A model generated the notes under the pieces. The model had not been told where the DNA came from and searched no databases. It saw only the letters and a list, made by a program, of their open reading frames with translations. A stretch of DNA of 52,479 nucleotides, from contig DEAT01000084.1 of NCBI GenBank assembly GCA_002348265.1, positions 1 to 52,479 on the forward strand, in the 5' to 3' direction. Position 1 is the stretch's first letter. Each line of letters opens with the position of its first letter. The translations under genes and the position numbers were made by a program. Source of the stretch: Gemmatimonadales bacterium UBA2975. Its GTDB lineage: Bacteria; Gemmatimonadota; Gemmatimonadetes; Longimicrobiales; Gaopeijiaceae. Below are positions 42,757 to 52,430 of the stretch, piece after piece.

Positions 42757-43650
42757 ATGACCCAGATTATCTCTGGTCGCGATATCTCCACCGAAATTCG
42801 AGCGGAACTGAGGGAGAAGGTTTCAGTCCTCAAATCCGACTATGGGGTCACGCCAGGTCTCGCGACAGTTCTAGTGGGATCTGATCCGGCTTCTCAGATG
42901 TACGTGGGCATGAAAAACAAGGCGGCCCAGGCGATGGGTATTCACTCCGAACAGCTGACACTTGAGACTGAGACCTCTGAAGAGGAGTTATTGGGTGCTG
43001 TGGAGGAACTGAATGGCAACCCTGAAATTCACGGTATTCTAGTCCAGCTTCCTCTGCCTGATCATATCGATGAGGCTCGGGTCATTGAGGCCATCGATCC
43101 GTCGAAAGATGTTGATGGCTTTCACCCGATTAGCGTCGGCCGTCTTGCAACGGGATCCGGAGACTACTTCGCTCCATGTACTCCGGCTGGTGTCGTCGAG
43201 ATGCTTGTCCGTTCTGGCCATGATCCCGCAGGAAAGCATGTTGTCGTTGTAGGTCGATCGAACATCGTTGGGAAACCGGCCGCGGCGCTTCTTATGCGAA
43301 AAGCGGTCGGGGGCAATGCCACGGTCACGATAGCACATTCGCGGACTAAAGATCTCGCGGCAGTTACTCGCACGGCCGACATCCTGGTGGTAGCTATGGG
43401 TCGACCTGAAATGATCACTGGCGATATGGTGGCCGAGGGCTCGGTAGTGATAGATGTTGGCACAAATCGAGTTGATGATGAGACGCGTGAGAAGGGCTAT
43501 CGAGTATGCGGTGACGTCCTATTTGACGAGGTCAAAGTAAAGGCCGCGGCGATTTCTCCCGTACCCGGAGGAGTAGGACCAATGACGATCACCATGCTTC
43601 TAGCCAACACGGTTAAGTCAGCGGGAATCAGCGTTGGTAGCGTAGTCTGA
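42757..43650 (+). CDS. folD: methylenetetrahydrofolate dehydrogenase / cyclohydrolase (FolD)
   Basis: A bifunctional folate enzyme that interconverts methylene-, methenyl- and formyl-THF using NADP. Motifs are DPASQMYVGMKNKAA with the catalytic Tyr-Lys pair, ILVQLPLPDHID, DVDGFHPISVGRL, PCTPAGVVEMLV, VVGRSNIVGKPAAALLM for the cofactor, and PVPGGVGPMTITML. 297 residues. GAGAGAAAGG precedes ATG 42757. folD-xseA-xseB-ispA is a frequent gene order. Confidence 0.98.
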   Translation: MTQIISGRDISTEIRAELREKVSVLKSDYGVTPGLATVLVGSDPASQMYVGMKNKAAQAMGIHSEQLTLETETSEEELLGAVEELNGNPEIHGILVQLPLPDHIDEARVIEAIDPSKDVDGFHPISVGRLATGSGDYFAPCTPAGVVEMLVRSGHDPAGKHVVVVGRSNIVGKPAAALLMRKAVGGNATVTIAHSRTKDLAAVTRTADILVVAMGRPEMITGDMVAEGSVVIDVGTNRVDDETREKGYRVCGDVLFDEVKVKAAAISPVPGGVGPMTITMLLANTVKSAGISVGSVV

Positions 43651-43653
43651 GCG

Positions 43654-44943
43654 ATGTCGGAGGACGGAGGTATTGACTCGTTCGGAGGTGATGAGGGAAA
43701 TACGGCCGAAGTGATTTCAGGCCCACCAGTCGGGCCCAAAGTGTGGTCGATCACGCAGGTCAATCGCGCTGTGAAGGAGATGCTGGAATCGAGTATAGAT
43801 GCGCTTTGGATCGGTGGAGAGGTTGGGCAGTGGACACGGTCACGACCCGGGCACTGTTATTTCACGCTCAAGGATGAGCAAGCTGAGCTTAGAGCGGTAA
43901 TGTTCGCTCGCGATGCGTCGCTCCTTCCGACGGATCCAGAGCAGGGCATGAAGGTCCGGTGTTTCGGTGATCTGACGCTGTACGAGCGGCGTGGGAACTA
44001 TCAGATGATCGTAAGGAGGGTAGAGGCTGAGGGTGAAGACGGGCTGTGGCGTAAGGCGTTCGAAAAGCTCAAGGGACGTCTAGCCGGTGAGGGACTTTTA
44101 GCAGATGAACGCAAACTTCCGCTCCCGGCATATCCTGAGGTGATAGGAGTGGTCACGTCTCCGACAGGAGCCGCGCTGCGTGACATAGTGACGGTCCTGC
44201 GGCGGAGAGCCCCATGGTCCCGGATCGTACTGTCTCCATCTCGTGTGCAAGGGGAAGGAGCATCAGAGGATTTGGCTAAAGCACTAGACCGTCTGGTTGA
44301 GTCGGAAGTACCTGATGTGATTATTGTGGGTAGAGGAGGAGGTTCTCTCGAAGACTTGTGGGCATTCAACGAGGAAGCGCTGGCCAGAGCGATTGTTGCG
44401 AGTCCGATTCCGATAGTGTCTGCCGTCGGGCACGAAGTCGACATAACTATCTCCGATCTCGTCGCGGATGTAAGGGCACCGACACCCTCCGCAGCCGCGG
44501 AATTGGTAGTGCCAGATGGAGTGGTGCTTCTGTCGGATGTGCGGGCCGCACCTCTCAGATTGAGCCGCGGAGTTAGGCGGGCGGCGGAGCGTCGCAGAGC
44601 GCGGGTGACTGATCGTATGAGGGTCCTATCCCGGACGATGGAGCGCAGTATACGGCCGGCGCGCCAATCAGTCGGGATGGACTCCGAGAGGCTCGAAAGA
44701 AGCATTCAGCAGAGTCTCGACCAGAAACGTGCCGCCTTTTCTATGCTGTCTGGAAGGCTCGAGGCATTGTCTCCTCTAGCCACTCTGGCGCGAGGTTATT
44801 CTGTGGCGCGTACCTCTGACGGGACTGTACTTCGTCGAGTAACGGATTTTCATCCCGGGTTGCAGTTTGATTTGAAAGTGACAGATGGAACAGTGGAGGC
44901 GAACGCGGTAGGACCCGCGAAACCGGGAAGGGAGGAGCGATGA
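43654..44943 (+). CDS. xseA: exodeoxyribonuclease VII large subunit
   Basis: A 429-residue catalytic subunit that degrades single-stranded DNA from both ends. It has an N-terminal OB fold (WSITQVNRAVKEML, GEVGQWTRSRPGHCYFTLKD), the nuclease domain with GVVTSPTGAALRDI, VIIVGRGGGSLEDLWAFNEEALARAI and SAVGHEVDITISDLVADVRAPTPSAAAEL (shown by parts), and a long C-terminal coiled coil ending LARGYSVART. It follows folD by 3 bases and overlaps xseB by 4. Confidence 0.97.
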   Translation: MSEDGGIDSFGGDEGNTAEVISGPPVGPKVWSITQVNRAVKEMLESSIDALWIGGEVGQWTRSRPGHCYFTLKDEQAELRAVMFARDASLLPTDPEQGMKVRCFGDLTLYERRGNYQMIVRRVEAEGEDGLWRKAFEKLKGRLAGEGLLADERKLPLPAYPEVIGVVTSPTGAALRDIVTVLRRRAPWSRIVLSPSRVQGEGASEDLAKALDRLVESEVPDVIIVGRGGGSLEDLWAFNEEALARAIVASPIPIVSAVGHEVDITISDLVADVRAPTPSAAAELVVPDGVVLLSDVRAAPLRLSRGVRRAAERRRARVTDRMRVLSRTMERSIRPARQSVGMDSERLERSIQQSLDQKRAAFSMLSGRLEALSPLATLARGYSVARTSDGTVLRRVTDFHPGLQFDLKVTDGTVEANAVGPAKPGREER

Positions 44944-45173
44944 TCGAAGGAGATGGGAACAAGGTAGGTCTTGAGGAACGTCTAGAGCGACTCGAGGCGA
45001 TAATTGATCGAATGGAATCTGAAGATATAGCTCTTGATGAGGCACTTCAGCTCTTCGAAGAAGGGGTGGGCCATGTTCGGGAAGCTGAGCAGGTACTCGC
45101 TGAGACAGAGCTAAGAGTAGAGGAGCTTTTAGCAGGTGGTGAGGTCTTAGAAAGGGAGATCGAAGAGGAGTGA
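44940..45173 (+). CDS. xseB: exodeoxyribonuclease VII small subunit
   Basis: A 77-residue helical protein with the XseB pattern LEERLERLEAIIDRMES, then ALDEALQLFEEGVGHVREAEQVL. It binds the coiled-coil end of XseA and is needed for activity. ATG 44940 overlaps the xseA stop, and its own stop overlaps the GTG of ispA. Confidence 0.94.
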   Translation: MIEGDGNKVGLEERLERLEAIIDRMESEDIALDEALQLFEEGVGHVREAEQVLAETELRVEELLAGGEVLEREIEEE

Positions 45174-46087
45174 GCGAAGTAACCCCGGTCGATTTCAATG
45201 GATATCTTGAGGCGGAACGCTTACAAGTCGAAGAGGCGCTAGAGAGAGCAGTTAGGAAGATCGAGCGGCGTGACGATGTAACTGCTGATGAGGCTTCAGC
45301 GATTCGCTATGGGGTGATGGGGGGAGGGAAGAGACTCCGTCCGATTCTCTGCGTTACAGCTTATGTGGCTTCAGGAGGTTGCCGGAGCGCTAGCGTGTAC
45401 GATTTAGCCGCCTCAGTCGAATTGGTGCATGCCTACTCACTCATGCACGATGATCTTCCTTGCATGGACGATGCTGAACTCCGACGAGGACGGCCTGCGG
45501 CCCATATTGAACATGGAGTGGTTACTGCCGTGTGGGGAGCGGCCAAACTTATCCCACTAGCGGCTATCCAGGCCCTAGAGGCTGCGAGACTATTGGGTTG
45601 TGAAGAAGCACTCGCTCGCTCGGTTTCAAAGACTCTCATGCGAGCAGCGGGTGGTGGCGGTATGGTCGGCGGGCAGTGGATGGACCTAATGAGCGAGGGT
45701 CGAGCATTAGGTCCTGAAGAATTGAATCGACTCCATCAAATGAAGACTGGAGCTTTGTTAGCAGCGTCACTTGAGGTTGGATCGGTCGCGGCGGAGGCAT
45801 CTGACAAAGTAAGAGCTGCACTCGTGGAATACGGGTCGGCGGTCGGGCTCGCTTTTCAGATTGTGGACGATATCCTGGACGAGACATCCTCCTCGGAGGC
45901 TTTGGGGAAGAATCCGAGTGACGCTCAACTTCAAAAGTCTACATATACGAGCCTCCATGGATTAGATAGCGCAAAGATCAGTGCGCGTGCTGAGATTGAG
46001 CGGGCGTTGGACGCACTCGCGACCGCAAGGATTGAATGTGACGAACTGACCTCCCTCGCACATTTTGTCGTGGAGCGGGGTAGGTAA
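45170..46087 (+). CDS. ispA: farnesyl/geranylgeranyl diphosphate synthase (IspA type)
   Basis: A trans-prenyl synthase condensing DMAPP with IPP units. GGGKRLRPILC, the first Asp-rich motif SLMHDDLPCMDDAELRRGRP, the KT motif (HQMKTGALL), and the second Asp-rich motif FQIVDDILDE are all present; the lysine-rich tail LQKSTYTSLHGLD follows. 305 residues. Chain length cannot be told from these motifs alone. GTG 45170 overlaps xseB. It supplies quinone and carrier-lipid chains together with dxs downstream. Confidence 0.95.
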   Translation: MSEVTPVDFNGYLEAERLQVEEALERAVRKIERRDDVTADEASAIRYGVMGGGKRLRPILCVTAYVASGGCRSASVYDLAASVELVHAYSLMHDDLPCMDDAELRRGRPAAHIEHGVVTAVWGAAKLIPLAAIQALEAARLLGCEEALARSVSKTLMRAAGGGGMVGGQWMDLMSEGRALGPEELNRLHQMKTGALLAASLEVGSVAAEASDKVRAALVEYGSAVGLAFQIVDDILDETSSSEALGKNPSDAQLQKSTYTSLHGLDSAKISARAEIERALDALATARIECDELTSLAHFVVERGR

Positions 46088-46168
46088 CACGAGACCGGAC
46101 TTTCAGGCACGGTCTATGCAGGTATCTTTTTCTGACTGCAAGAGATTCGATACAAAGGAGTGGTCCGG

Positions 46169-48076
46169 GTGTCCCTTCTGGATCAGATCAAATACCCCGC
46201 CGATTTACGCGCGTTTGATCAGCAGCGGCTTCCCGAAGTCGTGGATGCTGTTCGCGAGCGTCACATTGACGTGGTAGCCGCGAAGGGTGGACACTTCGGA
46301 GCGAGCCTCGGAGTGGCTGAACTCACAGTAGCTCTGCACTACGTGTACGATACGCCGAGGGACCAGTTGGTCTGGGATACCGGACACCAAGCCTATATCC
46401 ACAAGATTTTAACGGGCCGCAACGAAGAACTCCCGACGATTAGGACGCGCCATGGGCTAGCTCCCTTCTGCCGTCGAGACGAATCTGAGTACGATGCATT
46501 CGGGGCTGGTCATGCTTCGACATCAATCTCTGCAGCATGGGGAATGGCGGTTGGACGTGACCTAAAGGAGGAGGATTTTGATGTCGTCGCGGTGATTGGT
46601 GACGGTGCTATGGGATGTGGTTTGGCATACGAGGCGCTAAACAACGCTGGTCATACGGACCGCGACTTTGTTGTCGTATTGAACGACAATGACATGTCCA
46701 TTGCTCCAGCGGTGGGAGCTATGAACAAATACCTCACTAGCATGATCACGAATCCTGCTTATAACAAAGTTAGGCAGGTAGTTAAGGAGGTCCTCCACCG
46801 CACGCCCGGAGCGGTGGGAGATGTGATGGAAGAAGTGGCCGGTCGTATTGAGGAGTCCTTCAAGCACCTGATAACTCCAGGACTTATTTTTGAGGAGCTC
46901 GGGTTTAAGTACGTAGGCCCGATTGATGGGCATGATGTGGAGAAACTCGTCGATTCATTAAGGCGCGTAAGGAAAATGAAGGGACCCGTTCTGGTCCACA
47001 TCTTAACTCAAAAGGGCAAAGGGTTCAGTCGAGCGGAAGATGATCCCTGGTGGGGGCATGCTCCTGGGACGTTTGATAAGATGACCGGTGAGGTTTCTAA
47101 GAAGTCGAGTGGCCTGCCACGTTACCAGAAAGTATTTGGAAAGGGGCTCATAGAACTAGCGGACTCCGATCCTAACGTTGTGACGATCACGGCAGCGATG
47201 CCGGATGGGACGTCGACGGACATGTTTGCAAAGGCTCATCCGCAACGGTACTTCGATGTAGGGATCGCTGAAGGTCATGGAGTTACTTTCGCAGCCGGTC
47301 TCGCAACCCAGGGTATCAAGCCAATCGTGGCGATCTACTCCACCTTTCTACAAAGGGCCTACGACAACATCGTACATGACGTAGCTCTTCAAGGGCTTCC
47401 TGTGATTTTCGGGATGGACCGGGCCGGTATTGCTGGAGAGGATGGGCCAACACACCATGGCGTGTTGGATATCCCTTACATGCTGTCTGTCCCCGGTATG
47501 ACTGTGACTGCTCCGAAAGATGGGACCGAGATGCTGGCGCTTCTGCGGGCGGCTGCACAAGCAGGAGATGGGCCATGGAGTGTGAGATGGCCTCGGGCGG
47601 CGGTGCCTGAAGAGGTTCCTCACCTAGATGAGATTGATGAGATCGAGCCATGGACTTGGGAGGTGCTACGTAGAGGAGAAGATGCGGTTTTGCTAGCGAC
47701 TGGAACCATGGTGTATAGCGCCCTGGAGGCAGCTAGTAGGCTAGATGCTATCGGGGTACGGACGTCCGTCGTGAATTGCCGTTTCCTAAAACCATTTGAT
47801 CGGAAAATTTTCGAGGAGACGGTCCGATCGCATCCGGTGGTGATAACGCTAGAGGAGGGTCAGATCACGAATGGCTTCGGGGCTTTTATGGCGCGGGAAG
47901 TAGCAGAGCTTGGCCTAGCCAATCCGCCACGTGTTTCGGCTCTTGGTATCCCAGATGATTTCATAGAGCATGGTAACAGAGATGTTCTTCTCGAAGAGTT
48001 GGATCTAGACCCGTCAGGGATCGCCCGACAGGTGCAAGTGATCACGGGTGTTGGGGCTGAGTTGGAGACGGCATGA
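46169..48076 (+). CDS. dxs: 1-deoxy-D-xylulose-5-phosphate synthase (DXS)
   Basis: A thiamine-diphosphate enzyme that joins pyruvate and glyceraldehyde 3-phosphate, the first step of the MEP pathway. GTG 46169 has AAAGGAG eight bases upstream and gives MSLLDQI; the GTG at 46160 is itself in that ribosome site. Motifs: GGHFGASLGVAELTVALH, WDTGHQAYIHKILTGR, VIGDGAMGCGLAYEALNNAG with ThDP/Mg ligands, the central FDVGIAEGHGVTFAAGLA, and RAGIAGEDGPTHHGVLDI. About 635 residues, normal. Confidence 0.97.
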   Translation: MSLLDQIKYPADLRAFDQQRLPEVVDAVRERHIDVVAAKGGHFGASLGVAELTVALHYVYDTPRDQLVWDTGHQAYIHKILTGRNEELPTIRTRHGLAPFCRRDESEYDAFGAGHASTSISAAWGMAVGRDLKEEDFDVVAVIGDGAMGCGLAYEALNNAGHTDRDFVVVLNDNDMSIAPAVGAMNKYLTSMITNPAYNKVRQVVKEVLHRTPGAVGDVMEEVAGRIEESFKHLITPGLIFEELGFKYVGPIDGHDVEKLVDSLRRVRKMKGPVLVHILTQKGKGFSRAEDDPWWGHAPGTFDKMTGEVSKKSSGLPRYQKVFGKGLIELADSDPNVVTITAAMPDGTSTDMFAKAHPQRYFDVGIAEGHGVTFAAGLATQGIKPIVAIYSTFLQRAYDNIVHDVALQGLPVIFGMDRAGIAGEDGPTHHGVLDIPYMLSVPGMTVTAPKDGTEMLALLRAAAQAGDGPWSVRWPRAAVPEEVPHLDEIDEIEPWTWEVLRRGEDAVLLATGTMVYSALEAASRLDAIGVRTSVVNCRFLKPFDRKIFEETVRSHPVVITLEEGQITNGFGAFMAREVAELGLANPPRVSALGIPDDFIEHGNRDVLLEELDLDPSGIARQVQVITGVGAELETA

Positions 48077-48975
48077 ACATACGGCAGAGTTTTGAGGGTC
48101 CATTCCGGAGATTTGGCGTAGTGTATCGTGATGAGAGTCCTGAAGTCCTCTCAATCATCGAGCGACTGAGGATCTGGAGTGATTCGGAAGGGATTGAATT
48201 AGTCTTGGAGGGGGGCGCCGGGGAGGACGGCCAGCGCCAACTAGACGTGACCACTGATGCCTTCGACCTGCTCGTAGCTTTGGGAGGTGACGGAACGTTC
48301 CTGAGAGCCAGTAGGCTGGTGGTGGGTACGGAGACGCCTGTCCTCGGCATAAATCTGGGAAGGCTCGGCTTCCTCACGGCCGTTCCACTCGAATCCCTGG
48401 AAGAAGGCTTGGCCGAAGTCATAGCCGGAAAAGCGATGATTGAGCCACGCTTCCGATTGCGCGCCGTAATCCAGGCAAGAGATGAAGGCCACTCGGATGA
48501 TTTCTTCGCGCTGAATGATATTGTCGTCCATACCACGGGCGCTGCGCGCGTAACGCCACTCTCGCTTGAAGTCAGCGATCGGGACGGTAAGATGCAGGAG
48601 GTGGGGAGTTTCGCGGCGGACGGTTTGATCATCTCAACGCCAACCGGGTCGACAGCATATTCGATGTCCGCCGGAGGCCCCATCATTGGCCCGGAAGTGG
48701 AGGCGATCGCAGTAACACCGATATGCCCACATTCACTCTCGGTGAGACCGCTGGTGCTACCGTCAACGGTAATGATCAGCGTAAGACTAGATTCCGGTGG
48801 AGATCATCAGGTCACCGTTGATGGGCAGGTCGTCAGACGACTGGCGCCAGGTGATCGAGTCGTGGTCAAGCGTGAGCCGGTGCCACTGTCACTGATTCGA
48901 CTTCCCGAGCAAAGTTTCTTTGACACTTTGCGGCGGAAACTCAATTGGGCAAACCGCTTGCCGGATCGCACCTGA
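48073..48975 (+). CDS. nadK: NAD(+) kinase
   Basis: Makes NADP from NAD and ATP. The family motifs are LLVALGGDGTFLRASRLV, INLGRLGFLTAVPLESLE, FALNDIVVHTTG, FAADGLIISTPTGSTAYSMSAGGP and, later, SGGDHQVTVDGQV. 300 residues. ATG 48073 overlaps the dxs stop. dxs-nadK-recN is a conserved neighbourhood in several phyla. Confidence 0.97.
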   Translation: MNIRQSFEGPFRRFGVVYRDESPEVLSIIERLRIWSDSEGIELVLEGGAGEDGQRQLDVTTDAFDLLVALGGDGTFLRASRLVVGTETPVLGINLGRLGFLTAVPLESLEEGLAEVIAGKAMIEPRFRLRAVIQARDEGHSDDFFALNDIVVHTTGAARVTPLSLEVSDRDGKMQEVGSFAADGLIISTPTGSTAYSMSAGGPIIGPEVEAIAVTPICPHSLSVRPLVLPSTVMISVRLDSGGDHQVTVDGQVVRRLAPGDRVVVKREPVPLSLIRLPEQSFFDTLRRKLNWANRLPDRT

Positions 48976-49020
48976 GTGGAAATCGGAGCGCCTCTGACGC
49001 GACCCTCTACCTAAAGAATC

Positions 49021-50709
49021 ATGCTAGTCGAACTGCACATCCGAGACTACGCAATAGTTGACGACCTGACTCTCTCCTTGGGGCCCGGATTGAATGCGTT
49101 GACAGGGGAGACCGGTGCTGGAAAGTCGATTATTGTTGGCGCACTCTCTCTACTGCTAGGTGAGCGGGCTTCGTCAGATGTGGTGAGAACTGGGGCCGAG
49201 AGGGCATCGGTCGAGGCTGTTTTCGATCTGGAGAGGTTGCCAGCTTTGCGTGAGAGGGTAGAGGAGTTGGGCTTTCGGCTAGAGGATGGTCTTCTAATCC
49301 TGCGGCGAGAGGTCGCTGCAGCAGGGCGTAACCGTGCATGGGTGGGCGGATCCCCGACTACAGCAGGAGTTGTTGGTGAGTTAGGCTCATCTTTGGTCGA
49401 TCTACACGGGCAGCATGAGCATCAGACCCTCTTAAGAGCTCGCGATCAAGTTACAATCCTAGATGCTTATGGTGCCTCGACGGCTTTGGCGAAAGAGGTC
49501 GCTCGTCGATACCGGGTGCTCCAAGCCCTCAAAGATCAATTAGAAGAGCGTGAGGAGCAGCAGAGGATCGTTGAGGCTCGCGAGGACTTTCTTCGCTTTC
49601 AACTCAACGAGATTGATGAGGCTAGTCTTGAGCCCGGTGAGGATGATAGGCTCGAAGTCGAAATGGGGCGCCATGAGCACTCCGAAGAACTTGCTCGGGC
49701 AACTCAGGCACTCAACGCGGATTTGTATTCTTCCGAGGGTGCCGTCACAGATCGATTGGCTGAGGCGAAAAATATCTTGTCACGGCTAGTTGGATTCGAC
49801 ATTTCTCTGCGGTCTGAGGCAGAACGTGTCGACGAGGCGCTGCACCTGGTGTCGGATGTGGCGCGCGCGCTTGGGGACTATGCGACTGCTGTGGAGTTTG
49901 ATCCAGGACGTCTTGAAGAAGTGCGCGTCCGATTAGACAGGATTTTCAGACTGAAGAGGAAGTACGGACCGGAGCTTGCGGACGTTCTGGAGACCGCTCA
50001 GCGCGTCCGTACTGAACTGTATGCCCATGATGAAGCCGAGAACGATTTAGCAAGGATCCGGGAGGAGATAAGAGTCTCTGAGGCGGAGCTTCTTTCAGAG
50101 GCAGCTGTTTTAAGCACAGAAAGGAGAAGGGCGGCGACGGAGTTGGGAGTCGCGGTGAGTGAGGCTTTGCCTGACCTGGGTTTGGTCGGAGGAAAATTCG
50201 AGGTGAAGTTGACCGTGAGCGACGCATTATCGGCATCAGGGGCAGAGAGCGTTGAATTTGTCGTGTCACCAAACACAGGTTTTAATCTCATGCCCCTGGC
50301 CAGAATCGCGAGCGGTGGAGAGCTCAGTCGGATAATGCTGGCGCTCAAAGCGATTCTCGCATCGGTAGACGAGGTTCCGGTGCTTGTGTTTGACGAGATA
50401 GATTCGGGAGTGGGCGGTGCGGTTGCATCATCCGTAGCAGTAAAGCTAGCCCGTGTTGCCGAGGCTCATCAGGTTTTCGTTGTTACGCATCTCCCGCAGG
50501 TGGCTTCGAGAGCAGACGCTCATCTGGTGGTTGAGAAGAGGGTGGACACCGATATAACGACTGCTGTGGTTCGGCACCTCAATGAAGATTCCCGTGTTCA
50601 TGAAATAGCGCGTATGTTGGGAGGAGACGCTGAGTCGGATGCTTCCCGAGAGCATGCGAGGGAGCTCCTAGCTATTTCGTCTGCCCCCATAAGCGACGAA
50701 AGAGTCTGA
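49021..50709 (+). CDS. recN: DNA repair protein RecN
   Basis: An SMC-like ATPase of double-strand-break repair, 562 residues. It has an N-terminal AIVDDLTLSLGPGLNALTGETGAGKSII region with Walker A (GETGAGKS), two coiled-coil arms around a short hinge, the ABC signature RIASGGELSRIMLALK, Walker B VPVLVFDEIDSGVGG, and the family HLPQVASRAD segment. ATG 49021 has little Shine-Dalgarno. Its last 38 bases overlap the convergent outer-membrane protein gene. Confidence 0.97.
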   Translation: MLVELHIRDYAIVDDLTLSLGPGLNALTGETGAGKSIIVGALSLLLGERASSDVVRTGAERASVEAVFDLERLPALRERVEELGFRLEDGLLILRREVAAAGRNRAWVGGSPTTAGVVGELGSSLVDLHGQHEHQTLLRARDQVTILDAYGASTALAKEVARRYRVLQALKDQLEEREEQQRIVEAREDFLRFQLNEIDEASLEPGEDDRLEVEMGRHEHSEELARATQALNADLYSSEGAVTDRLAEAKNILSRLVGFDISLRSEAERVDEALHLVSDVARALGDYATAVEFDPGRLEEVRVRLDRIFRLKRKYGPELADVLETAQRVRTELYAHDEAENDLARIREEIRVSEAELLSEAAVLSTERRRAATELGVAVSEALPDLGLVGGKFEVKLTVSDALSASGAESVEFVVSPNTGFNLMPLARIASGGELSRIMLALKAILASVDEVPVLVFDEIDSGVGGAVASSVAVKLARVAEAHQVFVVTHLPQVASRADAHLVVEKRVDTDITTAVVRHLNEDSRVHEIARMLGGDAESDASREHARELLAISSAPISDERV

Positions 50710-52261
50710 TCCCAGCTTCGACTCGTGTCCACTTCGGAGCGTGACTGCCGGATCCCTCGATCGCGTGGAGGAAGCGAAGGTGGACCTCCATCGGTTTAGG
50801 GGCATCCCCCCGAATCCAGGGTTCGACAGTGTCGTAGCGCAGGCCTCCCCCTACTTCGTGCAGTTTTATGCCACTTTCCGATTCTAGGATAAAGGGATTT
50901 AAGCTGGTATCAGATGCGATAAGTTCGACCTTGTCACGGAACTTTTGGAAATACCGATACTCGCCGTGTATCGATAGAACTGATGATATTCTGAGATAAG
51001 GAGAGATTTCGATACCGACTAGGCGTCCGGGGTCCCAGCGCACTTCTGCTCGGGTGCGGGAAGCGGGCATAGCCTGACTGCGACGCGCTACACGTCGCAC
51101 AAGTGTGGTGGGGCGTTGACTCACTAACGAACCAGAGGTGGCGATCCCGAAGCGCCCGTTCACTCGCAGTTCCGCTGCCAACCCAGCCTCTAGGTCAAGT
51201 TGTCCGTCACCTGTTCCGATATCGAGAAGGACATCTGGGCTCTCAGGAGTTCCGGTCGGAAGGCGGACGCCTACTCGCCCCGTGACTCGGTAAGCAATTC
51301 CCGGGTCGTCTAAGACTTCAGGGTACGTCATGTTGTCAGCGAGGCGGAGCTTGGCCGAGACTTCGACATCCCCTGGTCCCCAGAGCCCCCTCCTGCTCTG
51401 GACGGGTGACACCGCTCCAATGCCAGACTCAGGCGTCACGGCCATCATGGCGAAATCACCGCTGCTCAGTGTCGTCTGCGCTAGCACCAACGGAAGGATG
51501 CTAGAAAGGTTAGCTGTGCTCAGTGCGGTATTAAGCTCGGCTAATATTTGAGTTAGCTGGCTTCCCGTGTTAGAGCCAGCCAGCGGAAAGAAGGCGGTAG
51601 CAGTGTATGCGGACGAGATGGCTGACTCGAAGGCGCTGGCCCGTGCAGCAAGTTCGAGGGCGCTTACACAAGAGGCGTTAGCTCCCCCAGCACAGATCTC
51701 GGTTGCTCTCGCCTGTGCATCGGAACTGGCCGAATTGATCGAACTTAGGAAGGATTGGACTGCGCTAGGATCCTGGATGGTCGGATTCAGGCCCAAGTCT
51801 GCATTGAGTGTGTCTGGTGTATGAATTAGGTCGATCACAGTACGTGTTTGATTCCACGGCATTAACACTCCTACTGTAAGCCATTCAGACACTCCAACCT
51901 CTGCTGCGAACTTGATCGAAGTCATCTCTTGTTGAACTCTACCAGTAGTTGGACCAAGGCTGGGTTCGTAGTTGGGTGCTTCCATCAGTTCACGGAGCGA
52001 CGACTGCAGGATTTCTAAATCGGGGAAAAGATTCGCTCCGTTATGTGAAGAAAGGTCGTCGCCCAGTTTTTCGATACGTTCTGAGCCATCAGATGCCTGA
52101 TTAAAACGGCTATCCCATGTCGTATAGATCGGTTGAGCTTGCAGGCGAAGGTGACCTCTTGGGACCAACCCCTGGTCCAGGGCTTGTCCTTGGATGTGAT
52201 ATGCCGATAGCGCCATCAGGAACACTGAAGACACTAGTAGGTGCAGGAGGCTCAGACGCAT
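50672..52261 (-). CDS. predicted outer-membrane protein, unknown function
   Basis: 529 residues with a clear signal peptide (MRLSLLHLLVSSVFLMALSAYHIQGQA). The mature part has alternating strand-like stretches, for example VSEWLTVGVLMPWNQTRTVI, GDVEVSAKLRLADNMTYPEV, VTGRVGVRLPTGTPESPDVLL and RVEAGIRLF near the end, as in outer-membrane beta barrels. A helical, Ala/Ser-rich insert (about residues 175-260) interrupts the barrel-like part. I recognise no specific family. The 3' end overlaps recN tail to tail by 38 bases. Length and exact start are otherwise well supported. Confidence 0.65.
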   Translation of the reverse strand: MRLSLLHLLVSSVFLMALSAYHIQGQALDQGLVPRGHLRLQAQPIYTTWDSRFNQASDGSERIEKLGDDLSSHNGANLFPDLEILQSSLRELMEAPNYEPSLGPTTGRVQQEMTSIKFAAEVGVSEWLTVGVLMPWNQTRTVIDLIHTPDTLNADLGLNPTIQDPSAVQSFLSSINSASSDAQARATEICAGGANASCVSALELAARASAFESAISSAYTATAFFPLAGSNTGSQLTQILAELNTALSTANLSSILPLVLAQTTLSSGDFAMMAVTPESGIGAVSPVQSRRGLWGPGDVEVSAKLRLADNMTYPEVLDDPGIAYRVTGRVGVRLPTGTPESPDVLLDIGTGDGQLDLEAGLAAELRVNGRFGIATSGSLVSQRPTTLVRRVARRSQAMPASRTRAEVRWDPGRLVGIEISPYLRISSVLSIHGEYRYFQKFRDKVELIASDTSLNPFILESESGIKLHEVGGGLRYDTVEPWIRGDAPKPMEVHLRFLHAIEGSGSHAPKWTRVEAGIRLFRRLWGQTK

Positions 52262-52385
52262 GGCCTAGGTGTGAAAAGTCTCAAGAACGGAGCACTCCAA
52301 GGGCCCAGGTAGAGTGGGCGTTTAAGCGTTCAACATAAGAAGTTAAGTCGATCTGAGAAACACAGTTGCGACGCCGAAAACGGCA

Positions 52386-52414
52386 TTGACCGTCCCAATC
52401 TATGTTTCTAGCTT
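52386..52414 (+). promoter_or_regulatory. candidate tRNA-Gly promoter
   Basis: TTGACC (52386-52391), 17-base spacer, TAGCTT (52409-52414). Transcription would start about 10 bases before the tRNA. Spacing is ideal but the -10 is a partial match. Confidence 0.4.
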
Positions 52415-52430
52415 GGTCTCCGCGGGATCT

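Noticed and set aside
42536..42760. 74-codon open frame in the zapA-folD gap
   Set aside because: No ribosome site, unlikely composition, and it runs through the structured RNA-like stems and into the folD start.
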